A stretch of 64,000 bases of DNA from Lotus japonicus. Taxonomy: Eukaryota; Streptophyta; Magnoliopsida; Fabales; Fabaceae. The notes under the pieces were generated by a model. The model was not told where the DNA came from. It ran no database searches and worked only from the letters and a program-made list of their open reading frames with translations. Below are positions 1 to 9,579 of this stretch, one piece after another. The DNA lies in the NCBI RefSeq assembly GCF_012489685.1, contig NC_080042.1:16134150-16198149 (forward strand), in the 5' to 3' direction. The position numbers and the translations under genes are program-made. Every line of letters begins with the position of its first letter. The stretch's first letter is position 1.

Positions 1-292
1 CAAATAAGATATTTATCTAATCTCATATTATTCTTAGATAAATTTGTATGTTTCACATGTAAACGATAATGGAGAAAAATTTAACTTAAAAGTACATGAT
101 TAATGATCGATGAACCTCATAATGAATACAATATCCAAATTATAACATGCTATGAGTTATATATTCTCAAAACAAATAAATAAATACACTTTTCTTCGTG
201 GAATGACTTTTATTTTACAATACATTATATAAGCTTCCATCATAATATATGTGTGTAAGAAATAAATTATTATCAACTGTTGGAAGATTGAA

Positions 293-709
293 TTACTTCT
301 TCTTGTATGCGGAATGTTCATTTTTCAGTATTTCAAACAAGCTTCCATCATAAACGCCTCGGATAGTTTCTTTCTGCACTAAATCATTCTTGTCTTTGGC
401 AAGTTTGTAAAGAACCTTCCATTCAACCAAGCTAAAAATCCTGTACAAATAGTTGCAAATTAAGAATATTAATATTTATCAACTTTTCACAAGAAAATAA
501 TATTGTAGTTATTACTGATTAGTTAAAATATGATTGAGAAATTCCAGAAAAAACTCAATCCGACTTAAAGAAAAACTTGAACACATTCCACATTGCTTGC
601 TTACGACAACCACCTATATATTAATATAGATACACATTTGGTGCACTTTAATTAAAATATTTTGACAGTGATCCTCTGTTTTTTTTCGCAAAAATAAATT
701 TTTTTTAAA

Positions 710-755
<46 letters not shown>

Positions 756-3444
756 GTTGAGAAACAACCCTCTCAACACGGGTACGGTACCGTGCTAGCA
801 AAAGACTGACAAAACTCAACTACTATAGCAGAAAAACCTCATAAAGCACCGCTAAAAGCCTCACACGCACGGGAGTGTGCTACAATATTAATTTTGTTTA
901 ATTTAGAATGTAACAACTCCTGAAGTGTGGTCTTATTGTGATGTAGCTCTAGAATGATTAATAATTGTATGTCCTTGAAAAGAAGTTTTACCCTGATAAG
1001 TGCATAAAAGTTAGGTTTTATCTATAGTGGACTAAGAAAAACAAGTTTCACATGTAAGCTAAAATTATTTATCCGCAACATTATTTTTCGCTTGGGTCGA
1101 GCATATTTTATTTATTTATTTTTGATAGATATCACAAACCTACCATCCTGTGAGATCTTTAGGCTCTCTGTTCGCCTTTGTCATCTCCTTCAGTTCACCA
1201 TACGTTAAAGCGTTTGGATGTGTGTTTGCATGTTTGTTGAAAATTTCTTCAAATTTGGAAGGAACAAACCTGAAAAAAAAAACTCGTACTAAGGAATGGA
1301 AATAAATGAACTAACTCAAAAGAATGATAAAACTAATGAAAGACTTATAGATTTTAATTCGACAGCTAGTGTAAACAACAACTACCTTCCTTCAGTGTCA
1401 TAAACTCCTGTGTCACTTCTGTGCTTGGCGAGTTTGATATTCTTAACTTCAATCGGGAAAAGTAGAGATGGGAACTTTCCCTACACCACAAGAACAGTAT
1501 AAGTTATAGTGCTAACAGCTGACAACAATATGCATTTTTTGTGTGTCGAAGTTTGATTAAAAATCAAGTTTGGTTTAATTGAGTTTGATTAAGTTTTGAA
1601 AGTACTACCTCAAGTCATATTTATAAGAATCAAATGAGAGGTTAATTTTAGTCTCTTTTGATAAGAATCAATTTTGAGTTTGTGGTATATTAATTAATTT
1701 TTGACAAGAATAACCCTTATTTAATTGAACTCTCTTTTACTCTTTTCACACTCCTAAACATTAATGATGCATAAAAATTAAGAAAAATGAATTAAGGGCA
1801 ATTTTGAAAGTTCAATATTAATTGAAAACAAATTTAAAGTTCGTAACTACTTTAGCTAGATTTCTTTATTGTGATTAGCACATTTTTCAATACATCAAAT
1901 TTGTCCCGTTAATAAAGAGAATTTTTCTTTGGGTTAATCCTCTACTTGGTCCCTGTGGTTGTGTGGCCGTCTGAAATTAGTCCCTCCCCGGAAAATCTGA
2001 AAATCTAAGTCCTCGCGTTTGAAAAAGTGTGTTTAGCAGGTCCTCGCCGGAGGGACTAATTTCCACACACTTTCCAAACCCGAGGACTTAGATTTCCGGG
2101 GAGGGACTAATTTCAGACGGCCACACAACCACAGAGACCAAGTAGAGAGTTATCCCTTTTTCTTTTAACACAATTTTATTACAAGCACACACTAACTCCA
2201 ATATCACAATCTTTTCATATTTTATACTCCCTTGTTCCAAATTTTGGTTGTTTTAGTTTTTCACCTATTTTCCAATACCTTTGTTTTTTTTTTTGAAATC
2301 TAAGACTATTTATTTTAGGTTTTCATCTATATCTTTATTTAATATTATATTATTTATCTACCACCTCACATTTTCAATTATTACAATCTTCACCAATTAC
2401 TTAACTAATACTCTCTCCGTTTCAATATAAGTGTCAATTTTGTAAAAATGCACACATATTAAGAAATGTAATAATTTTTGTTAACTTCTTAAAACATAAT
2501 ATATGTTTTTCTACTTTATCCGTTAAAGTGTATTATTATCTCTCATCACTTGTTTTTCTTATAGGGGCGTTATATAGAAAAACACCAATAAATGCTTCAT
2601 TGAAATTCTAAGTGGATAGTTATTATGAAACAAATATTCTTTCTTTGGGTGGATAGTTATTGTGAAACCAATATAAGAGGAATGCAATAAAACTATTTTA
2701 GCCATATTTGGCATGTCATTCAGCTTGCTGAATCCTTATTTGACTAACTTTAATCTAATTTAAGTAGCTTAAAAACACTTTAAAAGTGTTTGGTAAAATA
2801 GTTTATTTAAGTAGCTTAAAGCTTTTCATTAATACGGAAGCTAGCTTATAGCTTAAAGTTTATTAAATTTATTCTCTCTTTAATCCTTATCATTCTAATA
2901 AAATTCTATTATTATCCTATTTATATCTATAAAGACACTAAAATGATTTTTATTTTCTGCAAAAGTGAGTAAAATGATGGTAAATTTAATGGGGAGGGAG
3001 ATACCGGACGAGTACTCTGACTGAAACCCACATTGATGAAAAAAGATAGTGCCGTGGACAACAGGACCCCACTTCCGATTAGACGTAATCCTGTAATTAG
3101 TCATAACTTGTATTATTATGCCACAATAACAGTTGTAAATAAATTTCAATTTAATGAAAACATTTAACCGAAGTAAAATGGAAAAGCAGATAGAGATAAA
3201 TTAACCTTTAAAAGTTTCCCATGGGTAAATAACACCATCTTGATTCAAGTCAAAGAAAGCAACATGCTTCTGCAGACCTATTCAACGATTTTTAAGAACA
3301 TCAAATCAAATGAAGAGGACTTGGAAGAAGGGACAATTAAAAGCTGATGGAAAAGAAAAAGGTGAAAGTGAAATAATAAATAAGGCAAATTTGTGGCATA
3401 CCCTCCAATTTTGGGCTCTCTGATGAGATAGGAGAAGCTGCCAT
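293..3444 (-). CDS. Caleosin / plant peroxygenase, six exons
   Basis: Caleosins are calcium-binding, haem-containing proteins of lipid droplets and membranes; many act as peroxygenases on fatty-acid hydroperoxides. Translating the minus strand by hand gives exons 3444-3402, 3277-3206, 3090-3005, 1480-1386, 1269-1144 and 440-293. All introns are GT-AG, the exons total 570 nt, and the product is 189 aa. Exon 1 starts MAASPIS. Exon 2 encodes the EF-hand loop (D24 to E35) preceded by the conserved His of QKHVAFFD. Exon 3 is the hydrophobic hairpin (about residues 39-67). Exon 4 has the second His (AKHRSD) and the VYDTEGR motif. Exons 5-6 hold the FEEIF, WKVLY and YDGSLFE motifs. The N-terminus is short, as in L-form caleosins. 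No stop or frameshift was found. The ATG was chosen because it is the only one leading into a correct donor and phase. Family assignment is strong; expression is not shown. Confidence 0.9.
715..752. repeat. (AT)n microsatellite
   Basis: About 19 uninterrupted AT dinucleotides in the last intron of the caleosin gene. Confidence 0.95.
1931..2156. mobile_element. Foldback MITE in caleosin intron 3 (Mutator-like)
   Basis: Long inverted repeats begin GGGTTAATCC/TCTACTTGG and end with the near complement. They are flanked on both sides by the 9-bp direct repeat TTTTTCTTT (1922-1930 and 2157-2165). A 9-bp target duplication and long TIRs fit a Mutator-derived MITE. It lies between exon 4 and exon 3, so it is transcribed as intron. 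Confidence 0.75.
2240..2880. other. AT-rich intron 3 sequence with possible old MITE remnants
   Basis: The stretch holds a Stowaway-like start near 2408 (CTCTCTCCGTTTC) and short repeats such as GGATAGTTATT, but no matching far terminus or TSD. I see no coding sequence apart from caleosin exon 3 just beyond it. The MITE call is tentative. Confidence 0.3.
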
Positions 3445-3503
3445 GTGGATATATTGAAATGAGAATGCTGAATGGAAAAGGGAGAAACTTTTCTTTAGGC
3501 TTC

Positions 3504-3640
3504 GTTTGGTTGGAGGGAGGGGAAAGGAAAGGGAAAGAAAACACGGAAATCAAGGAGTGAATTTGGACTAAAATAGTCCAAATTCACTCCTTGATTTCCG
3601 TGTTTTCTTTCCCTTTCCTTTCCCCTCCCTCCAACCAAAC
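3504..3640. mobile_element. Near-perfect palindromic MITE in the caleosin leader
   Basis: Two arms of about 65 bases are almost exact reverse complements around a centre near 3572. Each ends in GTTTGGTTGG or its complement. This is a foldback MITE structure. No clear TSD was found, so the superfamily is open. The near identity of the arms suggests a recent insertion or selection for the hairpin. Confidence 0.75.
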
Positions 3641-3696
3641 ATAGCATCAGGGAAGAGCTTTTTCTGATGAGTTGATGGCTTCATGCTAAAGGAAAG

Positions 3697-3704
3697 TATA
3701 TATA
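3697..3704 (-). promoter_or_regulatory. Candidate TATA box of the caleosin gene
   Basis: TATATATA lies about 250 bp upstream of the caleosin ATG on the minus strand. With a start site near 3665 the leader would be about 220 nt and would include the palindrome at 3504-3640. An upstream ATG at 3684-3682 opens a short reading frame that runs into the palindrome. Confidence 0.5.
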
Positions 3705-3709
3705 GGCAA

Positions 3710-4258
3710 TGATTTTATGATGAGTGCTAATTGGGGAGTTACGTATACAGTACAAAGATGTAGGAAAGAGTAGCGTGTAGGATACCACCGCATCATGACA
3801 GATCAGAAACAGGTCCTATAATTGCCAGGAGTCCAAATCTTCTGTCTCAACCTCCTATCCCCAACAATCCTGTCCCACCAATTAAAAATTGACAGCTCAA
3901 TTATTATTTCCAAGTCATCACTCTTATTCATCTAACGGGGAAATACAAATTAACCATATCTTCCAGAGTTCAAGTTCCAGTCATATTTGTGCAAACATAC
4001 AATGTGCTTTATTCTAGCATGTGTAAACTTCAGTTTCCCTTGAATCACTTTTTCACAGACAAAGAAGATATCAAGCTCTATCAAGCTCCATGTGCTTTAT
4101 TCTAGCATGTTAATAGGATTTTGTCCTAGAAGAACTGTGATTTGATTGTCACATTAAATGTGAAGAATAAGGGAATTCTCAATTCACTTAGAGATTCCAT
4201 CCACAATATCTGCAGTAGTATTGGCAAGGGACTGTTCCGTGCTAAGACCAACTAAATC
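3710..4258. other. Upstream intergenic region, no gene seen
   Basis: This is presumed caleosin promoter and spacer. A short phrase around GTGCTTTATTCTAGCATG occurs twice (near 4010 and 4091). No ORF or RNA gene was recognised. Confidence 0.5.
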
Positions 4259-4667
4259 TAAGACCATATACAATTGTTGTGATTAATTGATGTTGAGGAG
4301 TGTTGAGGATTGTTGAGAAAGTTTAATGGTTGTTGAGGATTGTTGAGAGGAGAGAGGGATGGCCGGATTGTTGAAGAAATTCAACATTGTTGAGAGGAGA
4401 GAGGAAATTCAACATTGTTGAGAGGAGAGAGGAACGCCACGTGGCGCCCTCTGAGAGGCTACCACGGGCGCGTGCATTGCACGCGGAGACAAGACGCGCC
4501 TTGTCTCAGGAGAGAGAATTGCTTTTTCTCCTCCCCTGCCACGTGGCGTCCTCTGATTGGTGGCTTCAGATTTCGTTTTCCCTTATCTTTTGAACTAAAT
4601 TATTTCATTAAAAAAAATATTTTCTGGAAAAAAAATTTATACCAAAATTCATGATTTTTTTTCTCTC

Positions 4668-4675
4668 TATAAATA
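4668..4675 (+). promoter_or_regulatory. TATA box of Harbinger A ORF1
   Basis: TATAAATA lies about 110 bp before the MDPNN start. The same box and following bases (AGAGACTTGGTTC) recur in Harbinger B at 20257-20264. Confidence 0.65.
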
Positions 4676-4783
4676 GAGACTTGGTTCGTTTGATTTGGAC
4701 ACAGAAAAAAAAATCAAGTTTTTTCACTCTCTTATTATCTCTCTCACCATCTTATTTATCTATCTATTAGCATTTGTATTGAA

Positions 4784-5449
4784 ATGGATCCCAACAATCA
4801 CCATTTCAACACCCAGAATTCTTCAAACAACCCATTTTACAACCAAAATCACAACAACTATGAAGATCCAAATCAAATTTCTTACCAACGTCCTCAAAAT
4901 CCCACCAATTATAAAGTCCCACCTCAATTCTTCAACCAACGTCCTCAAAATCCAAACTATTATCAAGTCCCACATCAAATCTCCAACCAACGTCCTCGAA
5001 ATCCAAACTATTATCCAGATCCAAATCAATATTCGTACCAACCTCCTCAAAACATACAAAATTTTAACCAGTCATCAATTGTTCCAAACTCTCATCCATC
5101 TTATGGATCTGTGAGATATTCATCTCAAACACCCTAGTCTAGTGGTTATATGCCAGTGGTTCCTGAAAATTTTTCGAGTGTTGATGTGCCGGAATTTCCG
5201 GAATTTTCAACACAAGTCAATCTTGGTGGCGGGTCAGCTGATAATGAAGTCAATGAAGTCCCTCCTAAGAGCAAAAAAGCCCCTTCACCCGCATGGAACA
5301 CTGCACAAAATCTAGTGCTAATTAGTGGGTGGATTAATTGTGGAACAAGCAGTGTTGTCGGAAGAAACCAGAAAGGAGAAACATTTTGGAGAGATATTGC
5401 TGAGTATTGTAATGAGCATTGCTCATTCGATCCTCCGCGCGAATATGTA
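4784..5449 (+). pseudogene. Harbinger A ORF1 (Myb/SANT-like protein), broken
   Basis: PIF/Harbinger elements encode an ORF1 protein with a Myb/SANT-like DNA-binding domain that helps the transposase bind and enter the nucleus. The frame starts MDPNN and has an N- and Q-rich first half with a repeated peptide (QRPQNP). It is stopped by TAG at 5135-5137, then continues in the same frame through the LVLISGW...GTSSVVGRNQ region of the SANT-like domain to about 5449. There it runs into a 170-bp tandem repeat, and the C-terminal half is missing. The intact relative at 20332-21099 identifies the start and the break points. Confidence 0.75.
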
Positions 5450-5855
5450 CCACTCAATTCGAATCTTGTCATTTTCCGATAATTAACTCTGGTTGATAAC
5501 TTATTTCAAATCCGCCAGTGGTGTCAAGTCTTTAGTGTTTGCTTTAATAATTTGTCATCGGTGTCAAGTCAGTAGTGTTTGCCTTTAATAATTTTAGGGT
5601 AACTGTGTTTGAATATGTACCACTCAATTCGAATCTTGTCCTTTTCCGATAATTAACTCTGGTTGATAACTTATTTCAAATCCGCCAGTGGTGTCAAGTC
5701 TTTAGTGTTTGCTTTAATAATTTGTCATCGGTGTCAAGTCAGTAGTGTTTGCCTTTAATAATTTTAGGGTAACTGTGTTTGAATATGTACCACTCAATTC
5801 GAATCTTGTCCTTTTCCGATAATTAACTCTGGTTGATAACTTATTTCAAATCCGG
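5441..5855. repeat. Tandem repeat, 170-bp period, about 2.4 copies
   Basis: GAATATGTACCACTC begins copies at 5441, 5611 and 5781, and the intervening sequence is nearly identical. It replaces the distal part of ORF1, so it probably arose with the deletion of that part. Confidence 0.9.
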
Positions 5856-5956
5856 CACTCAACCACCATTCAATGTACTTATATATATAGACTCATAGAT
5901 CCATTGATGTACCAATATCCCAAATCTCTTCCAATCTACTTCAAATTTCACAAAAA

Positions 5957-6393
5957 ATGGATCCATCTGATTGTCCTTTTGATCTTGCAGCATACATTCA
6001 AATTAGTCAAATTGAAGAAGCTTATGTACTCAACCGATTTAGAGAGCGTCGAAGAAAATTTCGAGAAGATACTGCACCTCGTAGTAGAAAATATCTTGGT
6101 AGAGATCATACAGCGGCAAACCAGAGGCTAATTGGCGGCTACTTTGCCAATGAGCCTACATATGACGATGCAATGTTTCGTCGTCGGTACCGGATGCAAA
6201 AACATTTTTTCCTTCGAATCGTTGATGACCTTTCAAGTAGTGATAACTACTTCACCCAACGCGTTGATGCAGCCAATAAACAAGGTATATCACCCTTAGC
6301 AAAATGTACCACAGCAATGCGACTGTTAGCATATGGTGTGGCAACAGATGCGGTCGATGAGTACATCAAAATTGGAGGTACTACAGCATTGGA
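5957..6393 (+). pseudogene. Harbinger A transposase, N-terminal part
   Basis: This is the first part of the DDE transposase (ORF2), which cuts and pastes Harbinger elements. The frame opens MDPSDCPFDLAAY and carries the conserved early region with GGYFANEP, MFRRRYRM and a helix-rich segment ending GGTTAL. The Copia element is inserted after base 6393. Removing it and one TSD copy joins this part in frame to codons at 18536 onward. The coding sequence continues in the feature at 18536-19391. Confidence 0.85.
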
Positions 6394-7605
6394 TGTAAGA
6401 TCAAGTTTTGATCTAGTAGTACAACTCTATGTTTTGATGATTACAAGTTAACCTTTTGATATGAACAATTGTGGTACTCTAGCGTGTTTTTCTGAGTGTG
6501 CTATTTACAGGCTCTGACCTCAACTCAATCTCACACAAATCAGAAGCACTGTGTATAAAGAGCGACCCAAGCAACGCTTTCGCATTCACCATGTTCAGTA
6601 TGAACAGTGGAAAAGCTTCAGAAGTTCTGAAGTTATACAAACTCTGATGTGGACTCAGTCACTAGAAGTTCTGAAGATCCAGAAAGTCTGATAACCAAGA
6701 AACACTGAAGGCTCAGATATTCTGATGGTGTAGAAGACTCTGAAGATCCAGAAGCTGATTAGTGAAGTTCTGATGTCCAGAAGCAAGATACTCTGAAAAC
6801 CATGTTCTTCCCTCTGAGTTCAGAATCAGAAGAAACAATGGTCAGAGGATCTGGGCTTTCCCTCTGACTCTGATCAACCGGCTTCACAAGTTCCAATATG
6901 AAGCATTCCCCTGATCAGAAGTCTCCTAGGTTTAAAGGTCAAGTCGCTATCCAAGTACAAAAGAAACTGTACCTTCCTGACGACCTACCTAACAGTCTCA
7001 GACATAGCAGAAGCTGGATTTTCCAGATCTGCCCTCCAACGGTAGCATTTTCCATGCAACGCTCAACCCTAATCCTTGGAGTATATAAAGAGGCTGAAGA
7101 CTGAAAGAAGCGGCTAGAAGCATTCACATACGCGCAAGACAATTTCAAATTCTTCTAAGCTTTCTTTCATCTGAAATTCATTGAGTTTACTATTAGCTCT
7201 TTAGAAGCAAATCTCTTGTAAACAATTCTTTGATAAACAATTTGTTTAGTTCCTTTAGGAGATCAAGGTTGATCGGATCCTAGAGAAGACTAAGATAGTG
7301 AATCTTAGTGTGAGCTAAGTCAGTGTAATTGTTAGTCACTTGTAGGTTTCAAGTGCAGTTGTAACTCTTACCTGATTAGTGGATTGCCTTCATTCTAAGA
7401 AGGAAGAAATCACCTTAACGGGTGGACTGGAGTAGCTTGAGTGATTTATCAAGTGAACCAGGATAAAATCCTTGTGTGCTTTTCTATCTCTTATCTTTAG
7501 CACTTAAAGTTCTCGAAAGATTTGTCAAAATCTTTAAGGCGGAAGCTTTATACTGAAAACGTTATTCAACCCCCCCCCCCCTTTCTACCGTTTTTCATAC
7601 CTTCA
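6394..7605 (+). repeat. 5' LTR of Copia copy 1
   Basis: The 1212-bp LTR starts TG and ends CA. It has a TATA box TATATAAA at 7082-7089 and a poly-C run near 7570-7581. About seven single-base differences from the 3' LTR were seen by eye, mostly C/T or G/A, so the insertion is young. Confidence 0.93.
7082..7089 (+). promoter_or_regulatory. LTR TATA box, Copia copy 1
   Basis: TATATAAA in the 5' LTR, also present in the 3' LTR near 18005 and in copy 2. It is the likely promoter of the genomic RNA. Confidence 0.7.
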
Positions 7606-7607
7606 AT

Positions 7608-7619
7608 TGGTATCGGAGC
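7608..7619 (+). other. Primer-binding site, initiator tRNA-Met type
   Basis: TGGTATCGGAGC starts two bases after the 5' LTR. It differs by one base from the usual TGGTATCAGAGC, which is present intact in copy 2. Confidence 0.85.
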
Positions 7620-7677
7620 GCAAGTTCTGATTACCACACCTAACAGTGTTCAGTGATCCGGGTCGGTGTGAAAAACA

Positions 7678-9579
7678 ATGGCTGCCACCACCAGTGAAAC
7701 TCAAAGAGATGGTTACAATGCAAAGCCTCCTATGTTCGACGGTCAAAGGTTCGAATACTGGAAAGATAGACTGGAAAGTTTCTTTCTGGGTTTCGATGCA
7801 GATCTCTGGGATATTATTGTGGATGGCTACGAGCGTCCAGTTGATGCAGATGGCAAGAAGATCCCAAGGTCAGAGATGACTGCAGATCAAAAGAAGCTGT
7901 ACTCACAACATCACAAAGCAAGAGCAATTCTTCTAAGTGCTATTTCCTATGAAGAGTACCAGAAGATTACAGATCGTGAGTTTGCAAAAGGCATTTTCGA
8001 ATCTCTGAAGATGTCTCATGAAGGAAACAAGAAAGTCAAAGAATCAAAAGCATTGTCTTTGATCCAAAAGTATGAATCCTTCATCATGGAGCCAAATGAG
8101 TCCATTGAAGAAATGTTCTCCAGATTTCAGTTGCTTGTAGCTGGCATACGACCTCTCAACAAGAGCTACACAACAAAAGATCATGTCATCAGGTGTCTTC
8201 CTGAAAGTTGGATGCCTTTAGTGACTTCAATAGAGCTCACGAGAGATATTGAGAATATGAGTTTAGAAGAACTCATCAGCATTTTGAAATGCCATGAGCT
8301 GAAGCGGTCAGAGATGCAAGATCTGAGGAAAAAGTCCATAGCCTTGAAATCTAAATCTGAAAATGCTAAGGCTGAGATGTCAAAAGCTCTTCAAGCTGAA
8401 GAAGAGGAATCTGAAGAAGCATCAGAAGATTCTGATGAAGATGAGCTGACTCTGATCTCCAAGAGACTCAATCGCATCGGGAAGCACAGGCAGAGCAAAT
8501 ACAAAGGCTCTGGAAAGGCAAAAGGAAAGTCTGAATCCTCAGGTCAGAAGAAGTCCTCACCTAAGGAAGTCACATGCTTTGAGTGCAAAGAATCAGGGCA
8601 CTACAAAAGTGACTGTCCAAAGTTGAAGAAGGACAAGAAGCCAAAGAAGCACTTCAAGACAAAGAAGAGTCTGATGGTGACATTTGATGAATCAGAGTCA
8701 GAGGATGTTGACTCTGATGGTGAAGTCCAAGGACTCATGGCTATTGTCAAAGACAAGGAAGCAGAGTCAAAGGGAGCTGTTGACTCTGACTCAGAATCAG
8801 AAGGAGATCCTAACTCAGACGATGAAAATGAGGTATTCGCTTCTTTCTCTACCTCTGAACTGAAACATGCATTGTCTGATATCATGGATAAGTATAACTC
8901 CTTATTGTCTAAGCATAAGAAGCTGAAAAAGAACTTATCTGTTGTTTCCAAGACTCCTTCTGAACATGAGAAAATTATTTCTGATTTGAAAAATGATAAT
9001 CATGCTTTGATCAATTCTAACTCTGTGCTTAAGAACCAGATTGCTAAGTTAGAAGAAATTGTTGCATGTGATGCCTCTGATTGTAGAAATGAGTCTAAGT
9101 ATGAAAAGTCTTTTCAAAGATTCCTAGATAAAAGCGTGGATAGAAGCTTAATGGCTTCAATGATCTATGGCGTAAGCAGAAATGGAATGCATGGCATTGG
9201 CTATTCTAAACCAATTAGAAATGAGCCCTCTGTGTCTAAAGCTAAATCCTTGTATGAATGCTTTGTTCCCTCTGGTACCATATTGCCTGATCCTTTACCT
9301 GCTAAAGTTGCTAAAAACCCTCTTAAAAAGGGATCCTTCTCTATGACTAAATATCATGCAAATATTCCTTTAAAATATCATGTTGAGACACCCAAGGTGA
9401 TCAGAACCTCTGGGGTAACTAACAAGACAGGACCCAGAAAGTGGGTACCTAAGGACAAGATTATCTATGTTGCAGATATCCTTGATAGCTCCACTGAAAC
9501 ACCAATCATGGTATCTGGACAGTGGATGCTCGCGTCACATGACGGGAGAAAGGCGTATGTTCCGAGAGCTGAAACTTAA
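7678..9579 (+). CDS. Copia copy 1 Gag
   Basis: Gag forms the virus-like particle and packages the RNA. The 633-aa frame starts MAATTSETQ and has a UBN2/Retrotran_gag-type N-terminal half ([12 protein letters not shown] at about 22-33; a region with [10 protein letters not shown] at about 141-150). A CCHC zinc knuckle ([14 protein letters not shown]) follows at about residues 300-313. Acidic SD-rich and coiled-coil segments fill the rest. The last 113 bases overlap pol in another frame, so the frame ends after the point where the protease begins. Copy 2 has the same layout. Confidence 0.9.
   Translation: MAATTSETQRDGYNAKPPMFDGQRFEYWKDRLESFFLGFDADLWDIIVDGYERPVDADGKKIPRSEMTADQKKLYSQHHKARAILLSAISYEEYQKITDREFAKGIFESLKMSHEGNKKVKESKALSLIQKYESFIMEPNESIEEMFSRFQLLVAGIRPLNKSYTTKDHVIRCLPESWMPLVTSIELTRDIENMSLEELISILKCHELKRSEMQDLRKKSIALKSKSENAKAEMSKALQAEEEESEEASEDSDEDELTLISKRLNRIGKHRQSKYKGSGKAKGKSESSGQKKSSPKEVTCFECKESGHYKSDCPKLKKDKKPKKHFKTKKSLMVTFDESESEDVDSDGEVQGLMAIVKDKEAESKGAVDSDSESEGDPNSDDENEVFASFSTSELKHALSDIMDKYNSLLSKHKKLKKNLSVVSKTPSEHEKIISDLKNDNHALINSNSVLKNQIAKLEEIVACDASDCRNESKYEKSFQRFLDKSVDRSLMASMIYGVSRNGMHGIGYSKPIRNEPSVSKAKSLYECFVPSGTILPDPLPAKVAKNPLKKGSFSMTKYHANIPLKYHVETPKVIRTSGVTNKTGPRKWVPKDKIIYVADILDSSTETPIMVSGQWMLASHDGRKAYVPRAET

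Noticed and set aside
2408..2700. Stowaway MITE
   Set aside because: Only one end resembles Stowaway; no second end or TA duplication could be fixed.
2895..3149. 84-codon minus-strand ORF
   Set aside because: It covers caleosin exon 3 in the wrong frame; the splice-defined frame gives the conserved hydrophobic segment.
4695..5114. 139-codon ORF overlapping Harbinger ORF1
   Set aside because: Wrong frame; the MDPNN frame is the one conserved in Harbinger B.
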